Of a stretch of 64,000 nt of DNA, positions 53,195-63,717 are shown piece by piece. How positions within the stretch are numbered: position 1 is the stretch's first letter; the number at the start of each line of letters is the position of its first letter. The notes below the pieces were generated by a model, which worked only from the letters and a program-made list of their open reading frames with translations, searched no databases and was not told where the DNA came from. The stretch is taken from assembly GCF_021233415.1 (NCBI RefSeq), contig NZ_CP089466.1, positions 1,550,001 to 1,614,000 of the forward strand. The letters are read 5' to 3'. The translations under genes were made by a program, and so were the position numbers. The DNA is from Halobacterium litoreum (lineage in GTDB: Archaea > Halobacteriota > Halobacteria > Halobacteriales > Halobacteriaceae).

Positions 53195-56100
53195 ATGTCC
53201 GGGTCGACCGTAACCTGGGCGGCGTCGTCGACCTGCTGGGTCGTCTTCGTCGCGCTGTTCGTCGCTGTCGCACCGGCGAGCGCCGCCGTCGGTCACGGCG
53301 CCGGCCCGGCACTGGACGACGCGAGCGCCGAGGCCGCGACCGCCGACCCGACGCTCGCCGTGACCGTCGAGGCGAACGAGACCGACGTCGAGGGCGCCGT
53401 CGTCGTGTTCTACGACGCGGACTGGACGCGCAATCGGACGCGCCGAGTGAACGCCTCGAGGACGGTTCGGTTCGCCGGCGTTCCGGCCGGCGACGGCTAC
53501 GTCGAACTGTACGGGCCGGCCGGCGACTACTGGGGGACGCGAGCCGTCACCGTCGATGGCGACACGTCGGTCACGCTCCGCCGGAGCGCGCCCCGCGTCG
53601 CGAGCGTCGAGGTGGCGGACGGCGGCGACGGCACGGTGCCGGTCGGCGAGACGGCGACGGTGACGGCCCGCGTCGGGAACGACGGGCCGGAGCGCCCAGT
53701 TCGGGTGCGGATGGGTGTGGATACGGACGGCGACGGCGCTGCGGACGCGACGGTGACGCGGGGCGACAGGAACACGCGGGTTCCGCGAGGCGAGGTCGGC
53801 GATTACGGCTACGACGCGGCGGCGACGACGACCGGGCCCGTGAGCGTCCGCGTCGCCGTGCAGGCGCGCGTCGCGGGGTCGTGGGTGCGCACCGACCACA
53901 CCGACTGGACGCCGGCGTTCACCGCCGTCGAACCGGTCGACGGAGCGAACGCGTCCGTGACCGTGCTGTCCGTCGACGGGGCCGAGCGCGGGGCCGCAGG
54001 GTTCGCGTACGACGGCCACGTGAACAGCGTCCGGGTGGCCGTCGCGGACGCGGACGGCGACCCCGTGACGCGGCCCACGCTCCCGCTCACAGTCGAGGTG
54101 CCGTCTTTCCTCGGAGGGACCGCGGAGACGACGCTCACGCACGAGGGAGACGGCGTCTACGCCGCGAACTTCTCCGGGAACCGAACCGCCCTCTCGACGC
54201 AGTACTGGCGGCTGTCGGTCGGAATCGACGACCGGACGCGCGTCGTCGAGGTGCCACTCGTGGACCGCACGGGCTGGCTGGAACGGCCGGTCCGGGGATG
54301 GGTCGACGACGGCCACCGGGAGCGCGTGCGCGTGACGGGCGAGAACTACACGGCGTTCCGGTTGGTGCGCGACGCCGACACGCCGCCGGACGAGCAGGCG
54401 GACCACGCCTGGCTGGTCCTGCGGGCCGACGGGACGCTCGTGCGCGAGGAGTTCGTGCGCCAGCGGGCCGCGAAGGCCGCGCAGGTGAGCGCCAACGTCG
54501 GCATCGACAGCGACGACGACGTCGAGTTGTACGGCGAGACGCTGCCGGACGCCTACGACGCGACGGTGACGTACGGCCGGGTCGGCGAGGCGTTGCTCGT
54601 CGTGCGCGACTCGGCGGCGGAACTCGCGGGCGCGGTGATAGCGACGACGGTGACCGGCGGGTCGAGCCGGTTCGCCGGCGAGTCGTTGAAGCAGGCGACC
54701 GGGCACGTCGCGAGAGAGCTGTTCGAGGACGTCGTGGAGAACTACCTGAAGGAGTCGGTCGTCGGCTCGGAGGTGGCGGAGAACCCGCTGGCGGCGGTCG
54801 AGAAGGCGATTCGACTGAAGGCGGAGGCGGAACTCCGGCAGTCCGCCGACCAGTCGCGTCACGCGGCCGCCGTCCTCCGCGACAGGGACGCCGGGGCGCC
54901 GTGGGCGTACGAGAACGCGACGCGGTACTGGACGCTGGTCAACGAGTCGAGCGTGGACGGCTACCTCTACATGACCGTCCGGGAGGAGATGCTCCCCGAC
55001 GCCGGCGTGGAAGCGCAACTCAGGCAAGTGGGGAAGGCGGGGCTGGAGGGCGGCACGGGCGTCCCGATAGAGTTGCTGGTGACGCTGGTGAAAGGCGACC
55101 AGTTCGGCTACCTGTCGACGGCCGCGCGGGAGACCGCACTGCTCCGGGAGCGTCGCGCACAGATGGCGCGGGCGTTCGGCGACCGCGGGCGAGCCGCCCA
55201 GCAAACCGCACTCGAACAGTACGGGAACGCGACGGTCGTCTACGGGAGCGAGCCCGGTCGGCGCGCGTCGATTTCGATGGTGGAGGGGCCGACCGGCGAG
55301 TTCCGGGTCGGGGACCGCGTCTCGGCGTCGGTCGCGGTGACGAACACGGGGTCACGGGCGGGGACGTTCTTCGTCGGGTACAGCCCGTGGACGGTCGAGA
55401 ACGGGAGTCGAACGTACTTCTCGAACCACGGGCGAACGGGTCGCGAACTGCGCGTGCCGGCCGGGAAGACGGTGACGACGGACGTGGCGTGGACGGTCCA
55501 GTCGGACGCGCCGCCGGGGTCGTACGGCGTCACCGTCGCGGCGTGGTCGCGGAAGCCGCCGGGCGACGACGCGCGGCGGCTGGCGAACGCGACGCGGCGG
55601 AACGCGTTCAGCGTCGTTCGGGAGCCGGCGGTGGCCGGCGTCTCCATCGACGTGTTGCGGCCGGTTCGGGTCGGCGAGCCGACGCGCGTCGTCGTGACGA
55701 TGCGGAACGACGGGGACGAGCCAGTGACTCGAATCGTCCCTCTCGAAGTGACGGGGACGTACGTGACGTCGGGCATCGTCACGGTGCCCGCAAACGGCAC
55801 GGCGACGTTGACCTACCGGCACACGTTCGACGCGCCGGGCGCGTACGACGTGGCGGCCGCCGGTGCCTCGACGACGGTGACAGTGCGAGAGACAACACCC
55901 CGCGAGCGCCGTCCGGGCGCGCCGCAGGCGGTGGACTCGTGTCGGGTCGTGGACGAACCCGGCCAGTACGAACTCGTCGCGGACCTCGACGGTTCGGTCG
56001 ACGGCGCCTGCCTCCACGTCCGGGCGGACGGCGTGACCATCGACGGGAACGGGCACACGGTGTCGGGGAGCGGCGCGCCGGACAGCGTCGGCGTCCTCGT

Positions 56101-57103
56101 CTACAACGCCAGCCGCGGGGAGTCCGTGGACCGCGCGGACGCGCTGTCCGACGTGGTCGTGACCGACCTCACCGTCGAGGGGTGGGCCGACGGCGTCCAA
56201 ATCGGAGACATCGCGGGGACGGCGACGAGCGCGACGGTGCGGAACGTCGTCGTGCGAGACAACACCGGGTCGGGCGTCGACCTGACCGAGGTGGAGAACG
56301 CCACGCTCGCGAACGTCACCGCGGTCCGAAACCGGTTCGGCGTCAGCGCCACCGAACTGTCCGACAGCATGCTGGTCCGGGTGACCGCGAACGAGAACGA
56401 CGAGGTCGGCGTCGCGCTGTTCCAGGACGCGTACGGGAACGTTCTCACAGAACTGCGAGCGACCGAAAACGGCCCCGGGGGCTACGCGTCCAGCGGGCTC
56501 TACCTGTCGACCGACGTCGCCGAGAACGTCGTGACGGACGCGTACGTGGCGGCCAACCACGGCCCCGGCGTGTTCTTCTCGGACAGTTACCGGAACGTCC
56601 TCCGGGCGTCGCTCGTGGCGTCGAACGACGGTCCCGGCATCCGGGGGTACCCCGCGAACCGCGACGCGCTCCGGAACGTCACGGTCCGGGACAACGGCGG
56701 TCCGGCGCTCCTCACGACCGAGGGCGAGTTCGACGCCGACGGCCTGAAACTCGACGGCGTGGCGTCGCTGTCGTTCGCCGCGGAGTCGGTGACCGTGGAC
56801 CGCGTCTCGCTGGACGCGCTCCCGTCGGCTCCGCCGGGCGGACCGGTCGGCGGGGCCGCCGTCGAAGTGACGAACGTCGCGGAGCGCGTCGACGTGACGC
56901 TCCGGTACGGCGAGCGCGTGGACAACGATTCGGTCGCCGTCTGGCGCTTCGACGGCGCGAACTGGGCTCGCGTCCCCGGCGTGTCGGTCGACCCGGCAGC
57001 GGGCACGGTGTCTGCGCCGGTGACGGCCGACGGCGTGGTGGTAGCGACGGCGATGGGAAGCGAGCCGGCGCGACCGCCAGCGGGCGACGAGACGGGGAGT
57101 TAA
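53195..57103 (+). CDS. Large secreted surface protein with CARDB-like and beta-helix domains
   Basis: 1,302 residues. Signal peptide with cleavable Ala-rich end (residues 1-30, ASA). Acidic beta-rich repeats follow (about 45-390), then an alpha-helical middle (about 400-690) with no known match. A CARDB-like adhesion module with NTGSRAG and NDGDEPVT segments (about 700-900) follows. The right-handed parallel beta-helix (about 915-1190) has NosD-like turns (VTIDGNGHTVSGSGAP). No C-terminal anchor or PGF-CTERM was seen. Likely a cell-surface or S-layer-associated factor. Confidence 0.88.
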   Translation: MSGSTVTWAASSTCWVVFVALFVAVAPASAAVGHGAGPALDDASAEAATADPTLAVTVEANETDVEGAVVVFYDADWTRNRTRRVNASRTVRFAGVPAGDGYVELYGPAGDYWGTRAVTVDGDTSVTLRRSAPRVASVEVADGGDGTVPVGETATVTARVGNDGPERPVRVRMGVDTDGDGAADATVTRGDRNTRVPRGEVGDYGYDAAATTTGPVSVRVAVQARVAGSWVRTDHTDWTPAFTAVEPVDGANASVTVLSVDGAERGAAGFAYDGHVNSVRVAVADADGDPVTRPTLPLTVEVPSFLGGTAETTLTHEGDGVYAANFSGNRTALSTQYWRLSVGIDDRTRVVEVPLVDRTGWLERPVRGWVDDGHRERVRVTGENYTAFRLVRDADTPPDEQADHAWLVLRADGTLVREEFVRQRAAKAAQVSANVGIDSDDDVELYGETLPDAYDATVTYGRVGEALLVVRDSAAELAGAVIATTVTGGSSRFAGESLKQATGHVARELFEDVVENYLKESVVGSEVAENPLAAVEKAIRLKAEAELRQSADQSRHAAAVLRDRDAGAPWAYENATRYWTLVNESSVDGYLYMTVREEMLPDAGVEAQLRQVGKAGLEGGTGVPIELLVTLVKGDQFGYLSTAARETALLRERRAQMARAFGDRGRAAQQTALEQYGNATVVYGSEPGRRASISMVEGPTGEFRVGDRVSASVAVTNTGSRAGTFFVGYSPWTVENGSRTYFSNHGRTGRELRVPAGKTVTTDVAWTVQSDAPPGSYGVTVAAWSRKPPGDDARRLANATRRNAFSVVREPAVAGVSIDVLRPVRVGEPTRVVVTMRNDGDEPVTRIVPLEVTGTYVTSGIVTVPANGTATLTYRHTFDAPGAYDVAAAGASTTVTVRETTPRERRPGAPQAVDSCRVVDEPGQYELVADLDGSVDGACLHVRADGVTIDGNGHTVSGSGAPDSVGVLVYNASRGESVDRADALSDVVVTDLTVEGWADGVQIGDIAGTATSATVRNVVVRDNTGSGVDLTEVENATLANVTAVRNRFGVSATELSDSMLVRVTANENDEVGVALFQDAYGNVLTELRATENGPGGYASSGLYLSTDVAENVVTDAYVAANHGPGVFFSDSYRNVLRASLVASNDGPGIRGYPANRDALRNVTVRDNGGPALLTTEGEFDADGLKLDGVASLSFAAESVTVDRVSLDALPSAPPGGPVGGAAVEVTNVAERVDVTLRYGERVDNDSVAVWRFDGANWARVPGVSVDPAAGTVSAPVTADGVVVATAMGSEPARPPAGDETGS

Positions 57104-57127
57104 GACGGCGGCGACGAACCGTCGCAC

Positions 57128-58234
57128 ATGAGCGCGTTCGAGGACCGAACGAGGCGGTGCCAAAAGCGACTGCGGGAGCGGGACGCGGCGAGCGTGGTGT
57201 TGTTCCCGAGCCCGAACCTCTACTACCTCGGTGGCTTCCACGAGGAGCCCGCCGAGCGCCACCTGTTCCTGTTCGTGCCGGCGTCCGGCGACCCGGCGTT
57301 CGTCGCGCCGGAACTGTACGGCGAGCAACTGCGCGAGGCGACGTGGGTCGGGGACGTTCGCCTGTGGGCGGACGGCGACGACCCGACCGACCTCGTCGCC
57401 GAGACCGCCGCCGACCTCGACATGAACGAGGGCGAACTGCTCGTGGACCCGACGATGTGGGCGCGGTTCACGCAGGACCTCCGGGCAGCCATCCCGGACG
57501 CGGAGTGGGGGCTGGCCGACGAGGTCCTGGGGCCGCTGCGCGTCCGGAAGGACGACGCGGAACTGGACGCGCTCCGGCGCGCGGGCGAGGCGGCGGACGC
57601 CGCGATGGACGACGTTCGCGCGCTCGGCGAGGACGCGGTCGGGATGACGGAGGCCGAACTCGCGGAGTACGTCGCGGACCGCCTCGCGGCCCGCGGCGGC
57701 GACGGCACCTCCTTCGAGACAATCGTAGGGAGCGGGCCGAACGGCGCGAAACCCCACCACCACCGGTCGGACCGCGAAATCGAGCGCGGCGACCCCGTGG
57801 TGTGTGACTTCGGCACCGTCGTCGACCGCTACCCGAGCGACCAGACCCGGACCGTCGTGTTCGCTGGCGACCCGCCCGAGGGCTTCGGCGAGGTCCACGA
57901 AGTCGTCCGCGAAGCCCAGCAGGCCGCCGTCGAGGCGGTCGAACCGGGCGTCACCGCGGGCGAGGTCGACCGCGCCGCGCGCTCGGTCATCGAGAGCGCG
58001 GGCTACGGCGAGGAGTTCGTTCACCGGACGGGCCACGGCGTCGGTCTCGACGTCCACGAGGAGCCCTACATCGTCGAAGGGAGCGAGCGGGAACTCGAAC
58101 CGGGGATGGTGTTCTCCGTGGAACCCGGCGTCTACCTGTCGGGCGAGTTCGGCGTGCGAACCGAGGACCTCGTCGCCGTCACCGAGGACGGCTGCGAGCG
58201 CCTGAACGACACCGACCGCGGCTGGCGGGCGTAG
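57128..58234 (+). CDS. M24 family aminopeptidase P / Xaa-Pro dipeptidase
   Basis: 368 residues. Two-domain creatinase/aminopeptidase-P fold. Metal ligands: Asp227 (CDFGT), Asp238 (PSDQTR), His303 (GHGVGLDVHE), Glu332 (VEPG) and Glu346. Cleaves Xaa-Pro dipeptides or N-terminal Xaa-Pro bonds in the cytoplasm. Full length. It follows the surface protein by 24 bases, but co-function is not evident. Confidence 0.93.
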   Translation: MSAFEDRTRRCQKRLRERDAASVVLFPSPNLYYLGGFHEEPAERHLFLFVPASGDPAFVAPELYGEQLREATWVGDVRLWADGDDPTDLVAETAADLDMNEGELLVDPTMWARFTQDLRAAIPDAEWGLADEVLGPLRVRKDDAELDALRRAGEAADAAMDDVRALGEDAVGMTEAELAEYVADRLAARGGDGTSFETIVGSGPNGAKPHHHRSDREIERGDPVVCDFGTVVDRYPSDQTRTVVFAGDPPEGFGEVHEVVREAQQAAVEAVEPGVTAGEVDRAARSVIESAGYGEEFVHRTGHGVGLDVHEEPYIVEGSERELEPGMVFSVEPGVYLSGEFGVRTEDLVAVTEDGCERLNDTDRGWRA

Positions 58235-58311
58235 TACCGGCACTAACTTCCGGAACCCCCGTTCCGGGAAAGCACGCTTTTTGTCCGCGCACCACCGACC
58301 GTTCTAACCTC

Positions 58312-59748
58312 GTGGTCCCGAACCCGTTCAGTTGGCTGTTGCGCGCCATCGGCGTGGCCCTGGCCCGCGCCGGCCTGCTCTCCGAGCAGCGCGCGCGCCG
58401 CACCTCGGAGTTGGCGTGGCCGCGCATCGTCACCGGCGTCGCGCGCATGTCCAAGAGCGCCGCCGACGTGGCGATGGTCGGCGTCGTCCTCGGCAGTTCC
58501 GCCATCGCGGGCGTCGGGTACGCCGGCCCGTTCTGGGGGGCGGCGTTCAGCCTCGGCGGCGGTCTCGCGGCGGGCACCATCGCGCTCGTCTCCCAGCGCT
58601 TCGGCGCCGAGGCGTACGGCGAACTCGGGCAGGCGATTCGGTCGAGCGCCGCGCTCGTCGTCGCCGTCACCGTCCCCGTGGCGGTGCTGTTCTACCTGTT
58701 CCCCGTGGAACTCATCGGCCTGCTCACCGACGACCCGCAGGCCGTGACGTACGGCTCGGACTACCTGCGCGTCCTCTCGTTCGGCGTGCCGCTGGCGGGC
58801 CTGAACCTCATCGGGAGTCGCGCGCTCATCGGCGCGGACGACGCGTACACCGCGATGCTCCTGCGGGCGGGCGGCGCCGTCGTGAACGTCGGCCTGAACG
58901 CCGTGTTCATCTTCGCGCTCGGGATGGGCGTCGTCGGCGCGGCGCTCGGTACCGTCGTCAGCAACGTCGTCGTGGTGGCGGCGTTCGCCGTCGGGATGAC
59001 GCGCGGGCGGCTGCCGGTCGTCGGCGCCTTCCCCCTCACCGTCTCGCCGTTCGGGAGTTACTGGAACCGCGCGGAGTGCCGAGACATCGTGGAAATCGGC
59101 CTGCCGGTAGTCGGTCGGAACTCCGTGTGGACGGCGGCGCGATTCCCGCTGCTCGCGTTCGTCGCGATGTTCGGGTCGCCCGTCGCCGCGGCGTACGTCG
59201 TCACGCGCCGCGTGTTCGGCATCATGAACGCGCCCGGCTGGGGGTTCGGGCTGGCGGCGTCGAGCCTCGTCGGGCAGGAACTCGGGAAAGACGACGAGTC
59301 GACGGCGGAGTCCTACGGCCGCGAAATCGTGCGCTTCTCGGTGGCGACGTACGTGCTCGCGGCGGCGCTCGTGGCGGTGTTCGCGCGCGACATCGTCGTC
59401 CTGTTCGTCGAGTCGCCGACCGAACCGAGTGTCCCCATCGCCGTCGACATGGTGTACGCGGCCGCCGCCGCCGTGATACCCCAGGGCGTGAACGCCGCCG
59501 CGGCGGGCGCGCTCGACGCCACCGGCGACACGCGGTGGCCGTTCTACGGGCGCGTCGTCGGGATGTTCGCGGGCGCCATCCCGCTGGTCTACCTCGGCGC
59601 GACGACGGACCTCGGCCTGCTCGGCATCTACCTCTCCTTTTTCGCGGAGTCCATCGTGCCGGGCGCCGTCAGTTACTACCGGTTCACCACCGGGAAGTGG
59701 AAGGCCATCAGTCGGGGCTACCGGCCGGACGCGGCGGCCGACGACTGA
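58312..59748 (+). CDS. MATE family efflux transporter
   Basis: 478 residues, GTG start, twelve transmembrane helices. Typical MATE features: the helical N-terminal half with AGVGYAGPFW near 76 and the second half starting VEIGLPVVGRN. Exports a cationic drug or metabolite in exchange for Na+ or H+. Substrate unknown. Acidic polar ends (DDESTAESYGR and the C-terminal RPDAAADD). Confidence 0.92.
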   Translation: MVPNPFSWLLRAIGVALARAGLLSEQRARRTSELAWPRIVTGVARMSKSAADVAMVGVVLGSSAIAGVGYAGPFWGAAFSLGGGLAAGTIALVSQRFGAEAYGELGQAIRSSAALVVAVTVPVAVLFYLFPVELIGLLTDDPQAVTYGSDYLRVLSFGVPLAGLNLIGSRALIGADDAYTAMLLRAGGAVVNVGLNAVFIFALGMGVVGAALGTVVSNVVVVAAFAVGMTRGRLPVVGAFPLTVSPFGSYWNRAECRDIVEIGLPVVGRNSVWTAARFPLLAFVAMFGSPVAAAYVVTRRVFGIMNAPGWGFGLAASSLVGQELGKDDESTAESYGREIVRFSVATYVLAAALVAVFARDIVVLFVESPTEPSVPIAVDMVYAAAAAVIPQGVNAAAAGALDATGDTRWPFYGRVVGMFAGAIPLVYLGATTDLGLLGIYLSFFAESIVPGAVSYYRFTTGKWKAISRGYRPDAAADD

Positions 59749-59784
59749 CGCCGCGTTCTGTCCCTTGGCGTACCTGTCCCTAGA

Positions 59785-59790
59785 TTTATA
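59785..59790 (+). promoter_or_regulatory. TATA-like box of the zinc-ribbon membrane gene
   Basis: TTTATA with a TAGA upstream, 27 bases before the ATG at 59817, as expected for a leaderless archaeal transcript. Confidence 0.6.
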
Positions 59791-59816
59791 TCGGATTGGT
59801 TGAGTCTTGGGAGCGC

Positions 59817-60545
59817 ATGGCGTACTGTCCGAACTGCGGGGACGAAGTCGACGGGGGAGCCGCGTTCTGCGCGTCCTGTGGCGCGTCAGTCGACGGCGAA
59901 CCGGCTACGGGGGAACAGACCGCGAACGAACCGAGTCCGGGGGGCGACTCGGGGTCCGACCGACAACGGACGGCCGACCGCGAGCGACCCACCGGCGACG
60001 GATCGACGCCACTCGGCCTCGGACTCGTCGCCGGCGTCCTCGCGTTCGCGGCGGGGTACGCCGTCACGTGGGTCCAGAAGTCGGGGGAGGCCTCGGAGAC
60101 GCTCGGGCAACTGTCGAGTCTGGGGTCGTCGCCCGAGACGTGGCAGGCTGTCGGCTGGGTGTTCATGGCGATGCACAACGTCGCGCTGGAAGCCACGCGC
60201 TCCGGCGCCGGCCAGTCAGCGTCCCAGACGTTCGGTGCCGACGCAGTGCAGGAACAGTGGCTGTTGCTCGTGCCCGTGGTCGCGCTCGTGTTCGCGGGCT
60301 ACTACGTCGCGAAATCCACGGGCCCGCGCCAGAGCAGTGCGAAAGCCGGTGCGTCGGTGGTGCTCGGCTACTTCGTCTGCGCCATCGCCATCGCGTTCCT
60401 GTCGACGTGGACCTTCTCGACGAGCACGTTCGGGCAGACTGTCAGCCTCAGCATCGGCCCGAAACTGATCGAAGCGGCGGCCATCGCGGGCGTCGGCTAC
60501 CCCGTCGTGCTGGGGGCGGTCGGCGGCGTCCTCGCCGACTCCTGA
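59817..60545 (+). CDS. Zinc-ribbon membrane protein
   Basis: 242 residues. An N-terminal zinc ribbon (CPNCGDEV and CASCGAS, residues 4-22) is followed by an acidic Ser/Gly/Arg linker (25-65) and four helices (about 66-82, 150-165, 178-200, 222-240). The arrangement is common for haloarchaeal membrane zinc-ribbon proteins with unknown partners. ATG 59817 was chosen over 59796 because the TATA box sits 27 bases before it. Confidence 0.78.
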   Translation: MAYCPNCGDEVDGGAAFCASCGASVDGEPATGEQTANEPSPGGDSGSDRQRTADRERPTGDGSTPLGLGLVAGVLAFAAGYAVTWVQKSGEASETLGQLSSLGSSPETWQAVGWVFMAMHNVALEATRSGAGQSASQTFGADAVQEQWLLLVPVVALVFAGYYVAKSTGPRQSSAKAGASVVLGYFVCAIAIAFLSTWTFSTSTFGQTVSLSIGPKLIEAAAIAGVGYPVVLGAVGGVLADS

Positions 60546-60596
60546 CGGGCGGCGCGGACTGGCGACTTTTTACGCGGCGAGGTCCTCCGAGTAGCC

Positions 60597-61265
60597 ATGA
60601 CCGCGCCGCTCGCCGTCGACATCGACGGCACGCTGAGTCGCGCCGACCGCTCCATCGACAGCCGCGTCATGGACGTGCTCCGCGAGTGGGACGCGCCCGT
60701 CGTCATCGCGACCGGGAAGGCGCTCCCGTACCCCATCGCGCTCTGCCAGTTCGTGGGCGTCGAGGAGCGCGTCATCGCGGAGAACGGCGGCGTCGCGTAC
60801 GTCGACGACGAACTGTTCTACTTCGGCGACCGCGCGGCCGCCGACGAGGTCGCCCGCGAGTTCGAAGCGCGCGGCCACGACCTCGGATGGGGCGACTCTG
60901 ACCTCGTGAACCGCTGGCGGGAGACCGAACTCGCCGTGAGCCGCGAGCGCCCGCTGGACGTGCTCACCGAACTCGCGGAGGACGCCGGGCTCGGCGTCGT
61001 CGACACCGGGTTCGCGTACCACGTCAAGAGCGACGGGATGAGCAAGGGCGCGGCGCTCTCCACGGTCGCCGCCGAACTCGACTTCGAGCCCGAGGAGTTC
61101 GTGGCGGTCGGCGACTCCGCGAACGACGTGGAACTGTTCGAGGCCGCCGGGCAGTCGTTCGCCGTGGCGAACGCCGACGACGCCGCGAAGGCCGCCGCCG
61201 ACACCGTCGTCGAAGCGTCCCACGCGGACGGCTTCCTCGCGGCCGTCGAGCGCGCGACCGACTGA
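60597..61265 (+). CDS. Phosphoglycolate phosphatase, archaeal type (HAD)
   Basis: 222 residues. HAD fold with DIDGT (Asp8 and Asp10), a cap domain in the middle and a C-terminal block MSKGAALSTVAAELDF with GDSANDVE carrying Mg ligands. Matches the archaeal Cof-type phosphoglycolate phosphatase. Removes phosphate from 2-phosphoglycolate or similar small phosphates. ATG 60597. Confidence 0.9.
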   Translation: MTAPLAVDIDGTLSRADRSIDSRVMDVLREWDAPVVIATGKALPYPIALCQFVGVEERVIAENGGVAYVDDELFYFGDRAAADEVAREFEARGHDLGWGDSDLVNRWRETELAVSRERPLDVLTELAEDAGLGVVDTGFAYHVKSDGMSKGAALSTVAAELDFEPEEFVAVGDSANDVELFEAAGQSFAVANADDAAKAAADTVVEASHADGFLAAVERATD

Positions 61266-61310
61266 CGGCCGCCACAAGGGTTATTCTGAACCGCCGCGAG
61301 CGCCGACAGT

Positions 61311-61826
61311 ATGAGCGACGAGGGAACCACAGCGACGACCGGCCGAGTCGCAGATGCCGACGGCGGGTCGACGCTCGTCGTCGGCGCCGACGGCCACGAG
61401 GCGGCGTGCCGGACGCTCGCCGGCAGCGAAGACGCCGGCACCCAGCGCATCCGCGTGACCGGCCGCGGGCCGACGACGGGCGCGGTCGACGCCACCGACC
61501 TCTACGACGCCGGCGTCTACGACGACCTCGACCTCGCGGCGGCCGGGACGGCGGTCACGGACGTCCTCGATACGGTCGAAGCGGCTGCGGCCGAGGCCGT
61601 CGAACGGTTCGTCGTCTGCGTCGACGGCCTCCCAGAACCAACCGACAGCGAGGACCGCGAGCGCTTGCTCCGGTTCCTGCACGCGGTCACGCGGCGCGTC
61701 GCGAACGCGGGCGGCGAGTGTCACGTCCACGTGCCGGCCGAGCGCGACGACGCGTTCGCGACGACGGTCGCGCCGCTGTTCGACGACGTGGTGGACGCGC
61801 GGGACGCGGCGTCCCCGAGCACGTAG
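61311..61826 (+). CDS. RecA-fold RAD55-like protein without a P-loop
   Basis: 171 residues, acidic. No Walker A. The order and blocks (RFVVCVDGLPEPTDSEDRERLLRFLHAVTRRVANAG, HVHVPAERDDAFATTVAPLFDDVVDAR) run parallel to the ATPase at 17672 (FLHVFSGHVERLDWLGFGVLD, NKEAFDVLAPLYDGMVQTR), though the identity is low. This suggests a degenerate relative that cannot use ATP but might still bind a partner. The relation needs a profile search. Confidence 0.6.
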   Translation: MSDEGTTATTGRVADADGGSTLVVGADGHEAACRTLAGSEDAGTQRIRVTGRGPTTGAVDATDLYDAGVYDDLDLAAAGTAVTDVLDTVEAAAAEAVERFVVCVDGLPEPTDSEDRERLLRFLHAVTRRVANAGGECHVHVPAERDDAFATTVAPLFDDVVDARDAASPST

Positions 61827-62150
61827 TCACGCGCCGACTAGCGAACGAAGCCAGGCGACGATGCCGACGCCGTCGCGGCGCTCCTGCTCGAAGGCCTCGT
61901 GGAGTTCGTCCAGCAGGTCCTGCCGGGAGTCGAAACGCCGGCGACCCGTCCGTTCGAGGACGCTCGACAGCGCCACGCCGTGGCCGTTCGGGGCACAGAG
62001 GACTTCGGGGTCGCCCGTCGCGTCGACCACGTCCTCGGGCGTCGCCGGGAACGAGAGGTCGGCGTCCGCGAGGTGTTCGTCGACGGCCGCGATGCCGAAC
62101 ACGTCGGGGTCGCGTCGGTCGCCGCTGTCCGTCGGTGGACGCGCTGCCAT
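61827..62150 (-). CDS. DUF5789-like small protein
   Basis: 107 residues. The block VDATGDPEVLCAPNGHGVALSSVLERTG, followed by RRRFDSRQDLLDELHEA, matches the small domain DUF5789/DUF2795 type. Polar acidic N-terminus and a hydrophobic C-terminus (VGIVAWLRSLVGA). ATG 62150 was chosen, because the first 9 residues of the longer frame are not conserved. Its stop codon directly abuts the end of the convergent P-loop-less gene. Confidence 0.7.
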   Translation of the reverse strand: MAARPPTDSGDRRDPDVFGIAAVDEHLADADLSFPATPEDVVDATGDPEVLCAPNGHGVALSSVLERTGRRRFDSRQDLLDELHEAFEQERRDGVGIVAWLRSLVGA

Positions 62151-62202
62151 GCGCGGCCGTAGTGGGGTGTCGGGCAAAAAATTTCGGCCCGCCGCGGGCG
62201 CG

Positions 62203-63633
<1,431 letters not shown>

Positions 63634-63646
63634 TTACTCAGTTGTA

Positions 63647-63664
63647 CCACTAAATAATAAGTGG
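63647..63664. promoter_or_regulatory. thiC: Inverted repeat CCACT / AGTGG around the thiC TATA box
   Basis: CCACT (63647-63651) and AGTGG (63660-63664) flank AAATAATA, centred about 25 bases before the thiC ATG. The A/T core is the probable TATA box. A repressor such as ThiR could bind here, as known in haloarchaea; this is inference. I saw no TPP riboswitch fold in the short leader. Confidence 0.5.
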
Positions 63665-63717
63665 CGGTGGTGCCGCGACTGGACGACCGAGAGTACGGAG
63701 AATCGCTTCGCGGGCGC

